Shown: positions 16,306 to 25,086 of the stretch, piece by piece
How positions within the stretch are numbered: position 1 is the first letter of the stretch
How the letters are laid out: each line of letters starts with the position of its first letter
Origin: an uncultured Bacillota bacterium
Lineage (GTDB): Bacteria; Bacillota; Clostridia; Peptostreptococcales; Anaerovoracaceae
Direction: 5' to 3'
Length of the DNA stretch: 42,583 nucleotides
Assembly (NCBI GenBank): GCA_949290475.1
Contig: CASESB010000058.1
Location: 1 to 42,583 of the forward strand
Made by a program: the position numbers and the translations under genes
The notes under the pieces: generated by a model
The model's input: the letters and a program-made list of their open reading frames with translations, nothing else
The model's database searches: none
Told to the model about the DNA's origin: nothing

Positions 16306-17646
16306 TCAAAATCCCCGGAACATCCTGTTCATCCTGCTGTTTCCGCCCTTGCCGGAAAAGCTCTTCATCATCTTCCTGGCCTCGTTGTATCTCTTGACCA
16401 GCTGGTTTATCTTCGTGACCGACTGCCCGCTGCCCGCCGCGATCCTCTTCCTGCGGCTGGCGTTGAGTATGCTCGGATCCTCCCGTTCCTCCCTGGTCAT
16501 GGACTGTATGATAGCCTCCATCTGTATGAATTCTCTTTCGCTCTGATCGAGGTTGATATTGTTCTTAGCGTTAGCGTTGACGCCCGGCATCATGTCCAGC
16601 AGCTTGGCTATACCGCCCATCTTCCTGATCTGTCCCATCTGATCGAGGAAGTCCTCAAGCGTGAATTTGTTTTTTCTGATCTTCTTTTCCAGCTCGGCGG
16701 CTTTCTTCTCGTCGTAATCCTCCTGAGCCTTCTCTATGAGGGTGAGCATATCGCCCATACCCAGGATACGGCTTGCCATCCTCTCCGGATGAAACGGTTC
16801 CAGCGCATCGAACTTCTCGCCCATGCCGACGAACTTTATCGGCTTGCCGGTCACCTTCTTGGCCGAAAGCGCCGCGCCGCCACGCGAATCGCCGTCCATC
16901 TTCGTCATGATGATGCCGTCGATCCCCAGCTTTTCATCGAAGCCCTCGGCTGCATTTACAGCGTCCTGACCTGTGAGCGCGTCCACTACCAGCAGTATCT
17001 CATGCGGCTTGACCGCCTGTTTTATGGTCACCAGCTCGTCCATCAGCTCCTCGTCTATCTGCAGACGTCCGGCAGTATCGACGATCAGCACGTTATAGCC
17101 CTTCTTTTCGGCCTCCTTCATGGCCGCAAGTGCGATCTTCTGCGGTTCGCGGCAGTCTCTCATCGTGAAGACCGGCGTCTCTACGGCTTCACCGACTACC
17201 TCCAGCTGATCTATAGCCGCAGGCCTGTATATGTCGCAGGCGCAAAGCATCGGCTTCTTGCCGTTTTTCTTCAGATATGCCGCCAGCTTACCGCAGGTGG
17301 TCGTCTTACCTGTACCCTGCAGTCCCACCATCAGATATACCGTAAAGCCCTTCGGCGAATATGTCAGCTTGCTGTTGGTGCCTCCCATCAGCTCCGTCAG
17401 CTCTTCGTTTACTATCTTTATCACCTGCTGAGCCGGCGTGAGGCTCGCCATGACTTCCTCGCCCAGCGCCTTTTCCTTGACGGAGGCGACGAATTCCTTG
17501 ACCACCTTGAAGTTGACATCAGCCTCCAGGAGCGCCAGCTTCACCTCGCGCATCGCCGAATTTATATCGGCTTCCGTAAGGCTGCCCTTCCCCTTGAGTC
17601 CTTTAAAGACTCCCTGCAGTTTTTCCGATAAACCTTCAAAGGCCAT
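16306..17646 (-). CDS. ffh: Signal recognition particle protein Ffh
   Basis: Ffh, 446 residues, binds the SRP RNA and signal peptides and targets nascent membrane proteins to FtsY. An N helical domain leads into the G domain with the P-loop GLQGTGKTTTCGKLA, DTAGRLQIDEELM, TKMDGDSRGG and GMGEKFDALEPFHPERMASRILGMGD (in two parts). The C-terminal M domain is Met-rich (QMGQIRKMGGIAKLLDMMPG, RKRIAAGSG). It lies 4 bp after ylxM, so the two are one transcript, probably continuing to rpsP. Confidence 0.98.
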   Translation of the reverse strand: MAFEGLSEKLQGVFKGLKGKGSLTEADINSAMREVKLALLEADVNFKVVKEFVASVKEKALGEEVMASLTPAQQVIKIVNEELTELMGGTNSKLTYSPKGFTVYLMVGLQGTGKTTTCGKLAAYLKKNGKKPMLCACDIYRPAAIDQLEVVGEAVETPVFTMRDCREPQKIALAAMKEAEKKGYNVLIVDTAGRLQIDEELMDELVTIKQAVKPHEILLVVDALTGQDAVNAAEGFDEKLGIDGIIMTKMDGDSRGGAALSAKKVTGKPIKFVGMGEKFDALEPFHPERMASRILGMGDMLTLIEKAQEDYDEKKAAELEKKIRKNKFTLEDFLDQMGQIRKMGGIAKLLDMMPGVNANAKNNINLDQSEREFIQMEAIIQSMTREEREDPSILNASRRKRIAAGSGQSVTKINQLVKRYNEARKMMKSFSGKGGNSRMNRMFRGF

Positions 17647-17650
17647 AGGA

Positions 17651-18025
17651 TCAATCCTCCAACTTATCTATGATATCTCTGACTTTTTCCAGCTCCGCCA
17701 CGGCCTCCGACGCTTTAGCGCCGCTTTCCTCGCGCAGCGAATCCATGATACCGTCTATTATGCCGTCTATCTCCCGAACGGCGTCTCCCGTTCGGCGGAA
17801 CTTCTCTACCAGCCCCAGCTTTTCCTCGTACTCCCTGAGCGCCTTTTCGGCATTCTTCAGTGCGTCGTGCACGCCCTGCCTGCTTATGCCGAATTCATCG
17901 GCTATCTCCGACAGGGAGAGATTCTCCTCGTGGTACAGCTCCATAACCTGGTTCTGCCGTTTAGGAAGCAGCTGCCCGTAAAAATCGTAGAGCAGGCTGG
18001 CCTGTGCTATATCATCTATCTTCAT
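17651..18025 (-). CDS. ylxM: SRP-associated regulator YlxM
   Basis: YlxM/p13, 124 residues, is a sigma-factor-like helix-turn-helix protein found before ffh in Firmicutes. It is reported to modulate SRP GTPase function in streptococci. The N-terminus is MKIDDIAQASLLYDFYGQLL, then QNQVMELYHEENLSLSEIA, then an HTH EFGISRQGVHDALKNAE. A C-terminal helix (about 75-124) may be coiled coil. AAGGGTGAGAACT sets start 18025. It is the first gene after a strong promoter. Confidence 0.94.
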   Translation of the reverse strand: MKIDDIAQASLLYDFYGQLLPKRQNQVMELYHEENLSLSEIADEFGISRQGVHDALKNAEKALREYEEKLGLVEKFRRTGDAVREIDGIIDGIMDSLREESGAKASEAVAELEKVRDIIDKLED

Positions 18026-18051
18026 AGTTCTCACCCTTCTGCACCCTGAGT

Positions 18052-18080
18052 AGTATATAACGGCCGCCGGGCTCTGTCAA
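18052..18080 (-). promoter_or_regulatory. Strong promoter of the ylxM-ffh-rpsP operon
   Basis: TTGACA (18075-18080), 17 bp and TATACT (18052-18057) on the minus strand, about 25 bp upstream of the ylxM start. Confidence 0.85.
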
Positions 18081-18170
18081 GTTTTTTTGCTTGATATCGT
18101 TATTTTTTATTATTTATCCGCTTACAGCACAGCATCATCATGTGAGCTGCGAATATCCGCACCTTCGCGC

Positions 18171-18959
18171 TCAGCGACGCTTCACTTCGTCAACCCTGTC
18201 CTTCACATCTTTTCTGACCTTTGCCGCTCTCTCCCTGCCTGTCTGCAGTGATTTTTCAAGATATTCCTGCAGATGCTCCCTCAGCGGCACGTCGGAACGG
18301 AAGGCCAGCAAAAACCCGATCTTCTCGCGGCTCGCTTCCTTCTGCTCCCGGATGTGATGCTTCAGCTCCTCGTACTTCACCACCAGCTGATTGTCCACGG
18401 CGAACTTCCTTATCTTCATGGACAGCTGCAGCGATACGGCCAGATCCACGACGAAGATGCCGAAGAACATGCCCACGAAAAACGAGTAGGCAAGATGCCC
18501 CGAAAGCCAGTTCACCCAGTCCTCAACGTACCTGTCGATGGTGAAATAATATACGGTTCCCAGCAGCCCCCAGATGACGCTGAACTTAAGGCATATGATA
18601 CCCTGGATATTCAGCTTTTCCCGGCTGTAATCCCACAGCTTGAGATTCATGCCCTTGATGAATATCAGCCCTGCGATATATTCGGTAAACGTCATGACTA
18701 TGGCCATGATGACGAATATGAGCGGCAGGTCGATGGCCGGATTGCCCTGTATCAGCATCCTGATCACATAAGACACCTCATACATGCCCCAGAGGCCGAA
18801 GCCGTAAAGAGGCAGGTAAGGTCCTGTAAGGAATCCCGGATTTATCCAGACCCGGTCGGGATTGTTCTTTGATATAAACCTGCGGAACAGCAGCTCCATA
18901 CACCACCCGAGACAGCTGCCCACAAAAAACAGAAACGCGAACAAAAGGAAAAAGTTCAT
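18171..18959 (-). CDS. Putative ABC-transporter type IV membrane protein
   Basis: This 262-residue protein matches the family annotated as putative ABC-transporter type IV. About six hydrophobic segments lie in residues 1-195, with the opening LLFAFLFFVGSCLGWCMELL and the conserved NPGFLTGPYLPLYGFG block. A basic, coiled-coil-prone cytoplasmic tail (about 200-262) follows. No ATPase gene is adjacent, so an ABC role is only the family label. AGGAGGGTCATC sets the start at 18959. It diverges from the ferredoxin gene. Confidence 0.75.
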   Translation of the reverse strand: MNFFLLFAFLFFVGSCLGWCMELLFRRFISKNNPDRVWINPGFLTGPYLPLYGFGLWGMYEVSYVIRMLIQGNPAIDLPLIFVIMAIVMTFTEYIAGLIFIKGMNLKLWDYSREKLNIQGIICLKFSVIWGLLGTVYYFTIDRYVEDWVNWLSGHLAYSFFVGMFFGIFVVDLAVSLQLSMKIRKFAVDNQLVVKYEELKHHIREQKEASREKIGFLLAFRSDVPLREHLQEYLEKSLQTGRERAAKVRKDVKDRVDEVKRR

Positions 18960-19112
18960 GATGACCCTCCTGACTGCGTATGCACCCTCGCACATTCTCT
19001 ACTTTTTTAATAAACTTTTTTATTTTTGTTGCAAAAGCAACATACATCTGTATCTTATTATATTAAAATTTCATTACAAAAGCAAAGTAAACAAGTCAGG
19101 GAGGGATCAGAT

Positions 19113-19802
19113 ATGAAAAGGAAGATAATAAAGATAGATGAATCGAAGTGCAACGGCTGCGGACTGTGCGCCCAGGCGTGTCACGAAGGCGCGATCGGAA
19201 TGGTCAACGGCAAGGCGAAGCTGCTGAGAGACGATTACTGCGACGGGCTCGGCGACTGTCTGCCGGTATGTCCTACGAACGCCATATCATTTGAGGAAAG
19301 AGAAGCCGCCGCATATGACGAAGCTGCCGTGATGGCCAACAAAAACAAGCATGCTCACGGTCACGGGGGAGGATGTCTGTCGCAGGCCTTCAACGGAACC
19401 ATGAAAAAGCAAGCCGTAAACAGCGATGCCGGCGAAATCGCCAGCGTGCTCACCCACTGGCCCGTACAGATCAAGCTGGCTCCTGTAAACGCTCCGTATT
19501 TTAACGGCGCCGACATCCTCATAGCCGCGGACTGCACGGCGTATGCCTTCGGCGATTTCCACAGAAAATTCATGGACGGAAAGATCACGCTCGTAGGCTG
19601 TCCTAAGCTCGACATGGTCGACTACTCGGAAAAGCTGACCGATATCTTCACCGCCAACGATATCAAAAGCGTCACCGTAGCCAGAATGGAAGTACCATGC
19701 TGCGGCGGTATCGAATTCGCCGTAAAGCAGGCCGTCGCCAACAGCGGCAGGAATATACCGGTCGAGATAGTAACCATCGGCGTCGACGGTTCGATCAAAT
19801 AA
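19113..19802 (+). CDS. 4Fe-4S ferredoxin-domain protein
   Basis: This 229-residue protein has an N-terminal ferredoxin domain (about 1-65) with CNGCGLCAQAC as the first cluster motif. The second, CDGLGDCLPVCP, has unusual spacing. A His/Gly-rich stretch (HAHGHGGG) leads into a larger C-terminal domain with further cysteines in DCTAYAFG, VGCPKLDMVDY and PCCGGIEF. Such proteins are common in anaerobes and are annotated only as 4Fe-4S proteins; electron transfer is the likely role. GGGAGGGATCAGAT sets the start. Earlier in-frame codons are not supported. Confidence 0.85.
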   Translation: MKRKIIKIDESKCNGCGLCAQACHEGAIGMVNGKAKLLRDDYCDGLGDCLPVCPTNAISFEEREAAAYDEAAVMANKNKHAHGHGGGCLSQAFNGTMKKQAVNSDAGEIASVLTHWPVQIKLAPVNAPYFNGADILIAADCTAYAFGDFHRKFMDGKITLVGCPKLDMVDYSEKLTDIFTANDIKSVTVARMEVPCCGGIEFAVKQAVANSGRNIPVEIVTIGVDGSIK

Positions 19803-19881
19803 ATACGGCCGCCGGTATACTGTCAGAAATACGCCTGACATATCCCGTAGATAATCAAATATTAATATTGTAATTTATGTA

Positions 19882-19916
19882 AATAACCGATATAATTAAC
19901 AATTATATCGGTTATT
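19882..19916. promoter_or_regulatory. Perfect 16-bp inverted repeat, AT-rich
   Basis: AATAACCGATATAATT, a 3-nt AAC spacer, then its exact reverse complement, ending 24 bp before a small membrane protein gene. There is no U tract that would make it a standard terminator. It could be a dimeric repressor operator or an mRNA hairpin. Confidence 0.6.
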
Positions 19917-19940
19917 GCTTTTGGTTTATGAGGTTTTACG

Positions 19941-20093
19941 ATGTTTACATTTCAACACCTTATCGGAGCTCTGATCCTCGGCCTTGCCGGCAGCATCATT
20001 GCCAACAAGATCTTCAAGGACAGGAAAAAGTCTCTGCTCATCGGTGCTCTCGTATGCATAATCGCCGCGGTGATCCGCTATGCGACGCTTTAA
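19941..20093 (+). CDS. Small membrane protein, 50 residues
   Basis: A 50-codon ORF from ATG 19941 to TAA 20093. Two hydrophobic segments (about HLIGALILGLAGSIIA and SLLIGALVCIIAAVIRY) flank a basic turn NKIFKDRKK, giving a helical hairpin. GAGGTTTTACG precedes the start. The hydrophobic-basic-hydrophobic design and the ribosome-binding site argue for a real gene. No family is recognised. It lies between a ferredoxin gene and the convergent moeA fusion, behind the palindrome at 19882-19916. Confidence 0.6.
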   Translation: MFTFQHLIGALILGLAGSIIANKIFKDRKKSLLIGALVCIIAAVIRYATL

Positions 20094-20116
20094 AAAGCAT
20101 ACGCAGGACGCATCCT

Positions 20117-22024
20117 TCAGACATTGATCACGGTTCCCGAGGACTCGCAGGTATATCCTCCAAGCTCATTGAGCTTTTGCTTGAATTCATCGCTCTGTAT
20201 GATCTCGATAAAGGCTTTGATATGAGGCGATTCCAGAAACTTCACGGGAACCGCGAAGTCATATTCTTCATATGCGACTTCTATGAAATCCAGTCCCATG
20301 GCGTTAGCCGCAGACAACACTCCCATACCCGCGTCAGCGCTGTCGCTGGCCACAGCAGCGGCTACGGCCATATGCGTCGTCATTTCTCTTTCATATCCGT
20401 TGATATCACCCGTCGATATTCCCAACTGCTTCAGTCTGTAATCGAATAGAACTCTGGTGCCGGCTCCACGCTGTCTGTTCACATATCGCAACTCCGGCCG
20501 CGCGAGATCCTCGATAGTCTTTATACCAAGAGGATTGCCCTTCTTCACCATGATACCCTGTATCCTGTTGACGCCCTTTATTATCGCCATCGGCTCGTCA
20601 AAGAGGCGTTTAACGTACGGGATGTTATACTGCCCCGTCTCTTCATCGAGCAAATGTATCGGCGCCATATGAGCCTCTCCGCGCCTCAGGGCCATAAGCC
20701 CGCCCATACTGCCTACATGGGTGCTCGATACGAACATGTTGTTATGCTTTTCCGGCATCATGTCGGCTATGATATCAAGTATAAGATCGTGACTGCCTAT
20801 GATAACGACCGTGTTCTCTATCTCGCTTTTGCTCCTGTAAAGCTCGATATTGACCTTTTCTCCGGCCTCCACGCCTTCGCTGTTCTGCTCTATGACGCAG
20901 AACCCGTCAGCACGTACGAGCGACATGGCTGCGCCCGCACCCCTGGCGAGAGGCGCGGCGACGAATTTATCGCCGACCTTGCCCACCTTGACCCGCACGT
21001 ATTCCTTATGCTTCAGGCTGGATACGAGCCTCTTCGATATATGAGCCTCGACTGTTTCACTGAGGCTCTCCGGCCTCCTGCCCATCATCAGCAGCAACGG
21101 CGTCACAAAGTTCTCGAAGCCTATGTAGGCAGATACGGGATAACCAGGCAGACCTATTACCGGCTTGCCGCGCACTATCGCCAGTATCACAGGCTTGCCC
21201 GGCTTCACGGCTACGCCGTGGACTATTACCTCTCCCAGCTGACGAAGCACGTGTACCGTATAATCCTCGGTGCCGGCACTCGATCCGGCATTTATGATGA
21301 CCATATCGTATTTATCTACGGCATCGGAGACCTGCTTCAATATCTCGTCGTAATCATCCTTGATCGGCGGAAATCTGTGGCCTATGCCTCCCGCCACGGT
21401 AATCATGTTCTCAAACATCCTCGAGTTGGACTCTATTATACTGCCTTCCTTTATCTCGCTGCCCGGCTCTATGATCTCTGTCCCCGTCGGAAATACCGCC
21501 ACCTCCGGTCTTCTGATGACATCTATGTCCAGTATCCCCGCTGACAGCAGCACGCCTATATCTATGGCTCTTATCTTATGGTTGCGCGGCAGTATCATCT
21601 CGCCGGCTACGATATCCTCGCCTATGGGCCTTATATGCTGCCATGGCGCAGCTGAAGCCGTTATCTTCACACCCTCTTCCGTCTCGACGATATCCTCCGC
21701 CATTATCACCGCATCGAACGGATTGTGTATCGGATCTCCCGTATCGACGACTACGTACTGATCCTCTCTGAGTATGACCGGCGTCGTCTCCGCAGCGCCC
21801 TTCGTATCCTCAGCGCGTACCGCTATTCCGTCCATGGCGGAGGCGTTGAACAGCGGCGAGCTGTACCTGGCATATATAGCGCTCTTCGTCACCCGATCGA
21901 GACTGTCGATCACCGGCACGCTTTCAGTCTTCGGCTCTATGATCTCTCTGACCCGTTCAAAATATTTCTCTCTTGCCTCCTCGACCGGTATAGTCTTGAG
22001 GTACAGATTTCTTTTCCTGCTCAT
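20117..22024 (-). CDS. MoeA fused to a periplasmic-binding-like domain
   Basis: This 635-residue fusion joins a molybdopterin molybdenumtransferase (about 1-410) to a substrate-binding-protein-like domain (about 420-635). The MoeA part shows NASAMDGIAVRAEDT, VDTGDPIHNPFDAVIMAED, VFPTGTEI, NAGSSAGTEDYT, KPGKPVI and GLPGYPVSAYIGFE. The C-terminal part shows GSHDLILDIIADM, STHVGSMGGLMAL, NRQRGAGTRVLFDY and DAGMGVLSAA, as in the ligand-binding domains of molybdate regulators. Known MoeA proteins insert Mo or W into molybdopterin; the extra domain may sense or deliver the oxyanion (inference). It follows a normal moeA by 12 bp. Confidence 0.92.
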   Translation of the reverse strand: MSRKRNLYLKTIPVEEAREKYFERVREIIEPKTESVPVIDSLDRVTKSAIYARYSSPLFNASAMDGIAVRAEDTKGAAETTPVILREDQYVVVDTGDPIHNPFDAVIMAEDIVETEEGVKITASAAPWQHIRPIGEDIVAGEMILPRNHKIRAIDIGVLLSAGILDIDVIRRPEVAVFPTGTEIIEPGSEIKEGSIIESNSRMFENMITVAGGIGHRFPPIKDDYDEILKQVSDAVDKYDMVIINAGSSAGTEDYTVHVLRQLGEVIVHGVAVKPGKPVILAIVRGKPVIGLPGYPVSAYIGFENFVTPLLLMMGRRPESLSETVEAHISKRLVSSLKHKEYVRVKVGKVGDKFVAAPLARGAGAAMSLVRADGFCVIEQNSEGVEAGEKVNIELYRSKSEIENTVVIIGSHDLILDIIADMMPEKHNNMFVSSTHVGSMGGLMALRRGEAHMAPIHLLDEETGQYNIPYVKRLFDEPMAIIKGVNRIQGIMVKKGNPLGIKTIEDLARPELRYVNRQRGAGTRVLFDYRLKQLGISTGDINGYEREMTTHMAVAAAVASDSADAGMGVLSAANAMGLDFIEVAYEEYDFAVPVKFLESPHIKAFIEIIQSDEFKQKLNELGGYTCESSGTVINV

Positions 22025-22036
22025 CTTACTTCCTTT

Positions 22037-23269
22037 CTAAAACAGCACGACCGCTACCGGCTCGCCCTGCTTCAGTCCTTCAGAATTCGTATCTATGACA
22101 GCGTATCCGTCGGCGCGCGTCAATGTCGTCATCAGCCCTGATTTACCCAGTATCGGCTCCGCTTCATATATCCCGTCGCTCCCCTCTCTCAGCTCCAGCA
22201 GCAGACACGTAGCCTTGCCTCCGGCAGCAGCTACGTTTTCGGTCATACGCGCCACCGTTCTCTTCGGCTCCTTCATGCCCGTAAGCCGCCTGTACAGCCA
22301 TCCTATCAGCAGCTCGAATATCATGACGGCCGCCGCCGGATGACCGGGCAGTCCGGCCAGCACGGTGCCGCTGCCGCCGTCATATGCCAAAATAGTCGGC
22401 TTGCCGGGCTTGATAGCTATACCGTGCGTGAATACGCCCACATCGGAAAGCTCGTCCATGATGTCCGCCGTGTAATCCTTTTCCCCCTGCGAGCTGCCTC
22501 CCGAAACGAGAACGACATCGCTGACCGCCATAGCGTCCCTGATCGCTGCTCTGATCTGCTCTCTGTCATCCTTCAGCACAGCTGTACTCACGACCTCAAA
22601 TCCGTATTTTACCGCAGACGCCGACAGAGAATACGTGTTTATATCCCTCGTCCTGCCGGCTCCCGCCGGCTCTTCTATGCCGATCAGCTCATCTCCCGTG
22701 GATATGACTGAGACCTTCCACGGCCTGTATACTTCCAAACGCGAAACGCCTGCCGAAGCCATTACCCCGATCTCCTGCGGTCTGATAAGTGTGCCCGCTC
22801 CGATAAAGGCGCTGCCTGCGCGTATATCCTCTCCCGCTCTGATGACGTTCCTGCCGTCTGAAACAGCGTCATATACGGCGATGCTCTTCTCGTCAAACTT
22901 CTCCGTATGCTCTATCATCACTACCGCGTCTGCTCCTTCAGGCAGCATGCCGCCCGTAGGCACGTATGACGCCTGCCCGTCGAGGATCTTTTCTCCGGGC
23001 ATCACGCCCATCTGTATCTCCTCCACGATGTCGAGAAAAACGGGAACGCTCTCCGAAACCCCCTGCGTATTCGCCGCCTTTACGGCATACCCGTCAACCG
23101 TGGACTTGGCAAACCCCGGTACGTTTTCCGCCGCCGCTATGTCTTCGGCAGCTATACGCCCCAGGCTGTCCGTAAAGCTCACCGTCTCCGTTCCCGGCTT
23201 TTTACCTGCAGCTGCATCAAGCAGCTTGCGACGCGCCTCTTCAAGTGTATCGACCTTCAATAACCGCAT
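22037..23269 (-). CDS. moeA: Molybdopterin molybdenumtransferase MoeA
   Basis: MoeA, 410 residues, inserts the metal into adenylated molybdopterin. Domains I-III carry PGFAKSTVDGYAV, the conserved PTGGMLPEGADAVVMIEHT and the nucleotide-binding VISTGDELIG and VSGGSSQGEKDYT. KPGKPTILA, GLPGHPAAAVMIFELL and a C-terminal beta domain ending LKQGEPVAVVLF follow. Together with the neighbouring fusion it gives two MoeA paralogues. In tungsten-using anaerobes paralogues are often proposed to separate Mo from W; the sequence does not say which is which here. Confidence 0.95.
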   Translation of the reverse strand: MRLLKVDTLEEARRKLLDAAAGKKPGTETVSFTDSLGRIAAEDIAAAENVPGFAKSTVDGYAVKAANTQGVSESVPVFLDIVEEIQMGVMPGEKILDGQASYVPTGGMLPEGADAVVMIEHTEKFDEKSIAVYDAVSDGRNVIRAGEDIRAGSAFIGAGTLIRPQEIGVMASAGVSRLEVYRPWKVSVISTGDELIGIEEPAGAGRTRDINTYSLSASAVKYGFEVVSTAVLKDDREQIRAAIRDAMAVSDVVLVSGGSSQGEKDYTADIMDELSDVGVFTHGIAIKPGKPTILAYDGGSGTVLAGLPGHPAAAVMIFELLIGWLYRRLTGMKEPKRTVARMTENVAAAGGKATCLLLELREGSDGIYEAEPILGKSGLMTTLTRADGYAVIDTNSEGLKQGEPVAVVLF

Positions 23270-23289
23270 AACCTTAAGCCCTCTTTATC

Positions 23290-23937
23290 TCAGTTTATCC
23301 TTATCACTATCTCTTTACCTTCCTCGTAGCCATCGAGAGCCTTTACAGCTCCGACCACGACGTTTCTGAGCGTCTCCTTCACGAACGGCACCATGCCTAT
23401 TTCCTTACCGTCTATGATGAGCTGCACCTCAGCCTCCTGCTCATCCTCGCGCGTTTTCTTTTCTACCAGATCCGCCAATTTTTCCACTTCCTTTCTTGCA
23501 TCTATGACCGGCAGCCCGTGATATTCATCGAGGTCGCCGGATATAACTCCCGATATGGCCACAGCCTCGGCGCACATGCGCTTGTCCACATCGTCAGGCG
23601 TCCTGCCCGTTATGACCGTCGGACATTTTATGCCGCAGTCGCCCTCTATGACTATGAAATCCTCTTTGTAATATTTCAAAAGAGCGTGCGCGTCCATCCG
23701 CTCGTCAAACATGATGGCCGTATCGCGCGGACCGAGCGCCGTCACCCTGCGCGCGCCGCTCTCCCTGTGCCTGAAGGTGTCGGTTCCCGGCACATCCGGG
23801 CGATAGCTTTCGTAATGTATATCCTTGATCGAGCCCACCGTATATCCACGCCGTCTCAGCTCGCTTATCAGCGCTGTAGCGGTCGTGGTCTTTCCGGTCT
23901 TGGAAAAGCCCTTTATCATGACTATCCTCATATTCAT
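23290..23937 (-). CDS. mobB: MobB-type molybdopterin-guanine dinucleotide biosynthesis GTPase
   Basis: MobB, 215 residues. The P-loop GFSKTGKTTTATAL is near the start. The family's GSIKDIHYE, GTDTFRHRESGARRV and DFIVIEGDCGIKCP motifs follow. Residues about 165-215 form an extra C-terminal segment (VQLIIDGKEIGMVPFVKETL). No mobA is seen here, so a guanine dinucleotide form of the cofactor is not established. The ATG at 23937 overlaps the thiF-like stop as ATGA. An ATG two codons later has better spacing from CGGAGA. Confidence 0.9.
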   Translation of the reverse strand: MNMRIVMIKGFSKTGKTTTATALISELRRRGYTVGSIKDIHYESYRPDVPGTDTFRHRESGARRVTALGPRDTAIMFDERMDAHALLKYYKEDFIVIEGDCGIKCPTVITGRTPDDVDKRMCAEAVAISGVISGDLDEYHGLPVIDARKEVEKLADLVEKKTREDEQEAEVQLIIDGKEIGMVPFVKETLRNVVVGAVKALDGYEEGKEIVIRIN

Positions 23938-24629
23938 TCTCCGAATTCTACTATCTCGTACTGATGATGCAGCAGATCTATCATCAGCAAACTGTTCTTA
24001 AGCGCGCTTCCTCTGCCCGTCAATACCTTCGCCGTCTCCGCCACCTGTATGGCGGACACCACGGCCGGCGTAAAATACGGATTGCCCGTCTCGGCATCCG
24101 CTTCACGGATCTCACCGCCCGCGCAGCCGCCGTACAGCGTCTTCATCAGCCTGTCTCCTGGCATGACTACGGCCACCTGACCGTTCCAGCCACCGATGGC
24201 TCCGTGTATAAGCGGTATGCCCGCGCTCTCGCAGGCCTCCTCGAGGATGATCCTCGCCTCGGGATTATCGAGCGCATCGATTACCGCGTCGACTCCCCTC
24301 ACTATGTCCGCGGCATTGCCGCTGTCGATGAAGCATCGCACCGCTTCCGCCTCGACATGTGAATTTATCTCCCCGATACGACGCACGGCCTCCTCTGCCT
24401 TTGACATACCGATGTTTTTTTCCTTCGACAGCAGCTGGCGATTCAGGTTCGTCTCATCGAACACGTCACCGTCAACCGCCCTTATATAGCCTACTCCCAG
24501 CCTCGCCAGGCCTTCTATCACACCGCCTCCGAGGCCGCCGCAGCCCGCTACGCATACGCGCTTGCCGTGCAGCAGCTCGTTTTCCTCGCGCGATATGGCC
24601 GTCATATTACGCTCATAACGCCTCTCCAT
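23934..24629 (-). CDS. ThiF/MoeB-family E1-like adenylyltransferase
   Basis: This 231-residue protein is an E1-like enzyme that adenylates the C-terminal glycine of a ubiquitin-like sulfur carrier. The ATP-binding loop is VCVAGCGGLGGGVIEGLAR, then VDGDVFDETNLNRQLL, and DAVIDALDNPEARIILEEAC, all standard. No CxxC zinc pairs are visible, unlike many MoeB proteins. Its position 1 bp after moaD makes MoaD the likely substrate, so a MoeB role is inferred. GGGAGGCTGAT sets start 24629. Confidence 0.9.
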   Translation of the reverse strand: MERRYERNMTAISREENELLHGKRVCVAGCGGLGGGVIEGLARLGVGYIRAVDGDVFDETNLNRQLLSKEKNIGMSKAEEAVRRIGEINSHVEAEAVRCFIDSGNAADIVRGVDAVIDALDNPEARIILEEACESAGIPLIHGAIGGWNGQVAVVMPGDRLMKTLYGGCAGGEIREADAETGNPYFTPAVVSAIQVAETAKVLTGRGSALKNSLLMIDLLHHQYEIVEFGE

Positions 24630-24630
24630 A

Positions 24631-24870
24631 TCAGCCTCCCGACACCTTGGAAAATGCTTTGAGAAGATCGCCGTCATTAAGCCTGTCGTCTATCATCACG
24701 CGCTTGTTGTTCACAGAAACGAAACCGAAGTTCTTGATCTCTCTGTAATCTATGCCCGCTATCCTCAGCGCCTCGTCGCACGTGCAGCCCTCTGGTACAT
24801 CGTACGTTCGTTCCTTGTCTTCACCGAAATATTTCCTGAGCGTTCCTCTCAGGGTTATCGTCACTTTCAT
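24631..24870 (-). CDS. moaD: MoaD-type sulfur-carrier subunit
   Basis: A 79-residue ubiquitin-like protein ending in the reactive Gly-Gly (AFSKVSGG). The beta-grasp pattern MKVTITLRGTLRKYFG, VPEGCTCDEALRI, GFVSVNNKRV and RLNDGDLLKAF is clear. MoaD carries the sulfur used by molybdopterin synthase. No moaE, moaA or moaC is in the window. It is followed immediately by its probable activating E1. AAAGGGAATCCAT precedes the start. Confidence 0.92.
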   Translation of the reverse strand: MKVTITLRGTLRKYFGEDKERTYDVPEGCTCDEALRIAGIDYREIKNFGFVSVNNKRVMIDDRLNDGDLLKAFSKVSGG

Positions 24871-25086
24871 ATGGATTCCCTTTCATAATTCCCACGATTT
24901 TTTCGTGGTATTCTTCGCCTCAGCCCGCACAGCATGCACGAACGCTTATCACTACGACCATTATACCATCAATCCTTATTTAAAGCACCAGTCGGCAGAG
25001 TTTTTCCGTTACGGCAAGACCGGCAAACAGGATCGCTCCCATTTGCCGGCCGGGCGTAATATTCATCTTGTCATTATCATATCGCT
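24871..25086 (-). promoter_or_regulatory. Intergenic region aor-moaD with hairpins and a possible promoter
   Basis: Reading on the minus strand: a 13-bp hairpin capped by GCGA at 25049-25020; a TATAAT at 24965-24960 with no good -35; and a small CCACGA/TCGTGG hairpin at 24908-24892 just before moaD. The first looks like the end of the aor transcript although no U tract follows. The TATAAT suggests a separate start for the cofactor genes. Confidence 0.45.

Noticed and set aside
24631-24870. ThiS (thiamine sulfur carrier) instead of MoaD
   Set aside because: Both end in GG, but the neighbours are MobB and MoeA and no thiazole gene is present, so MoaD is the better call.
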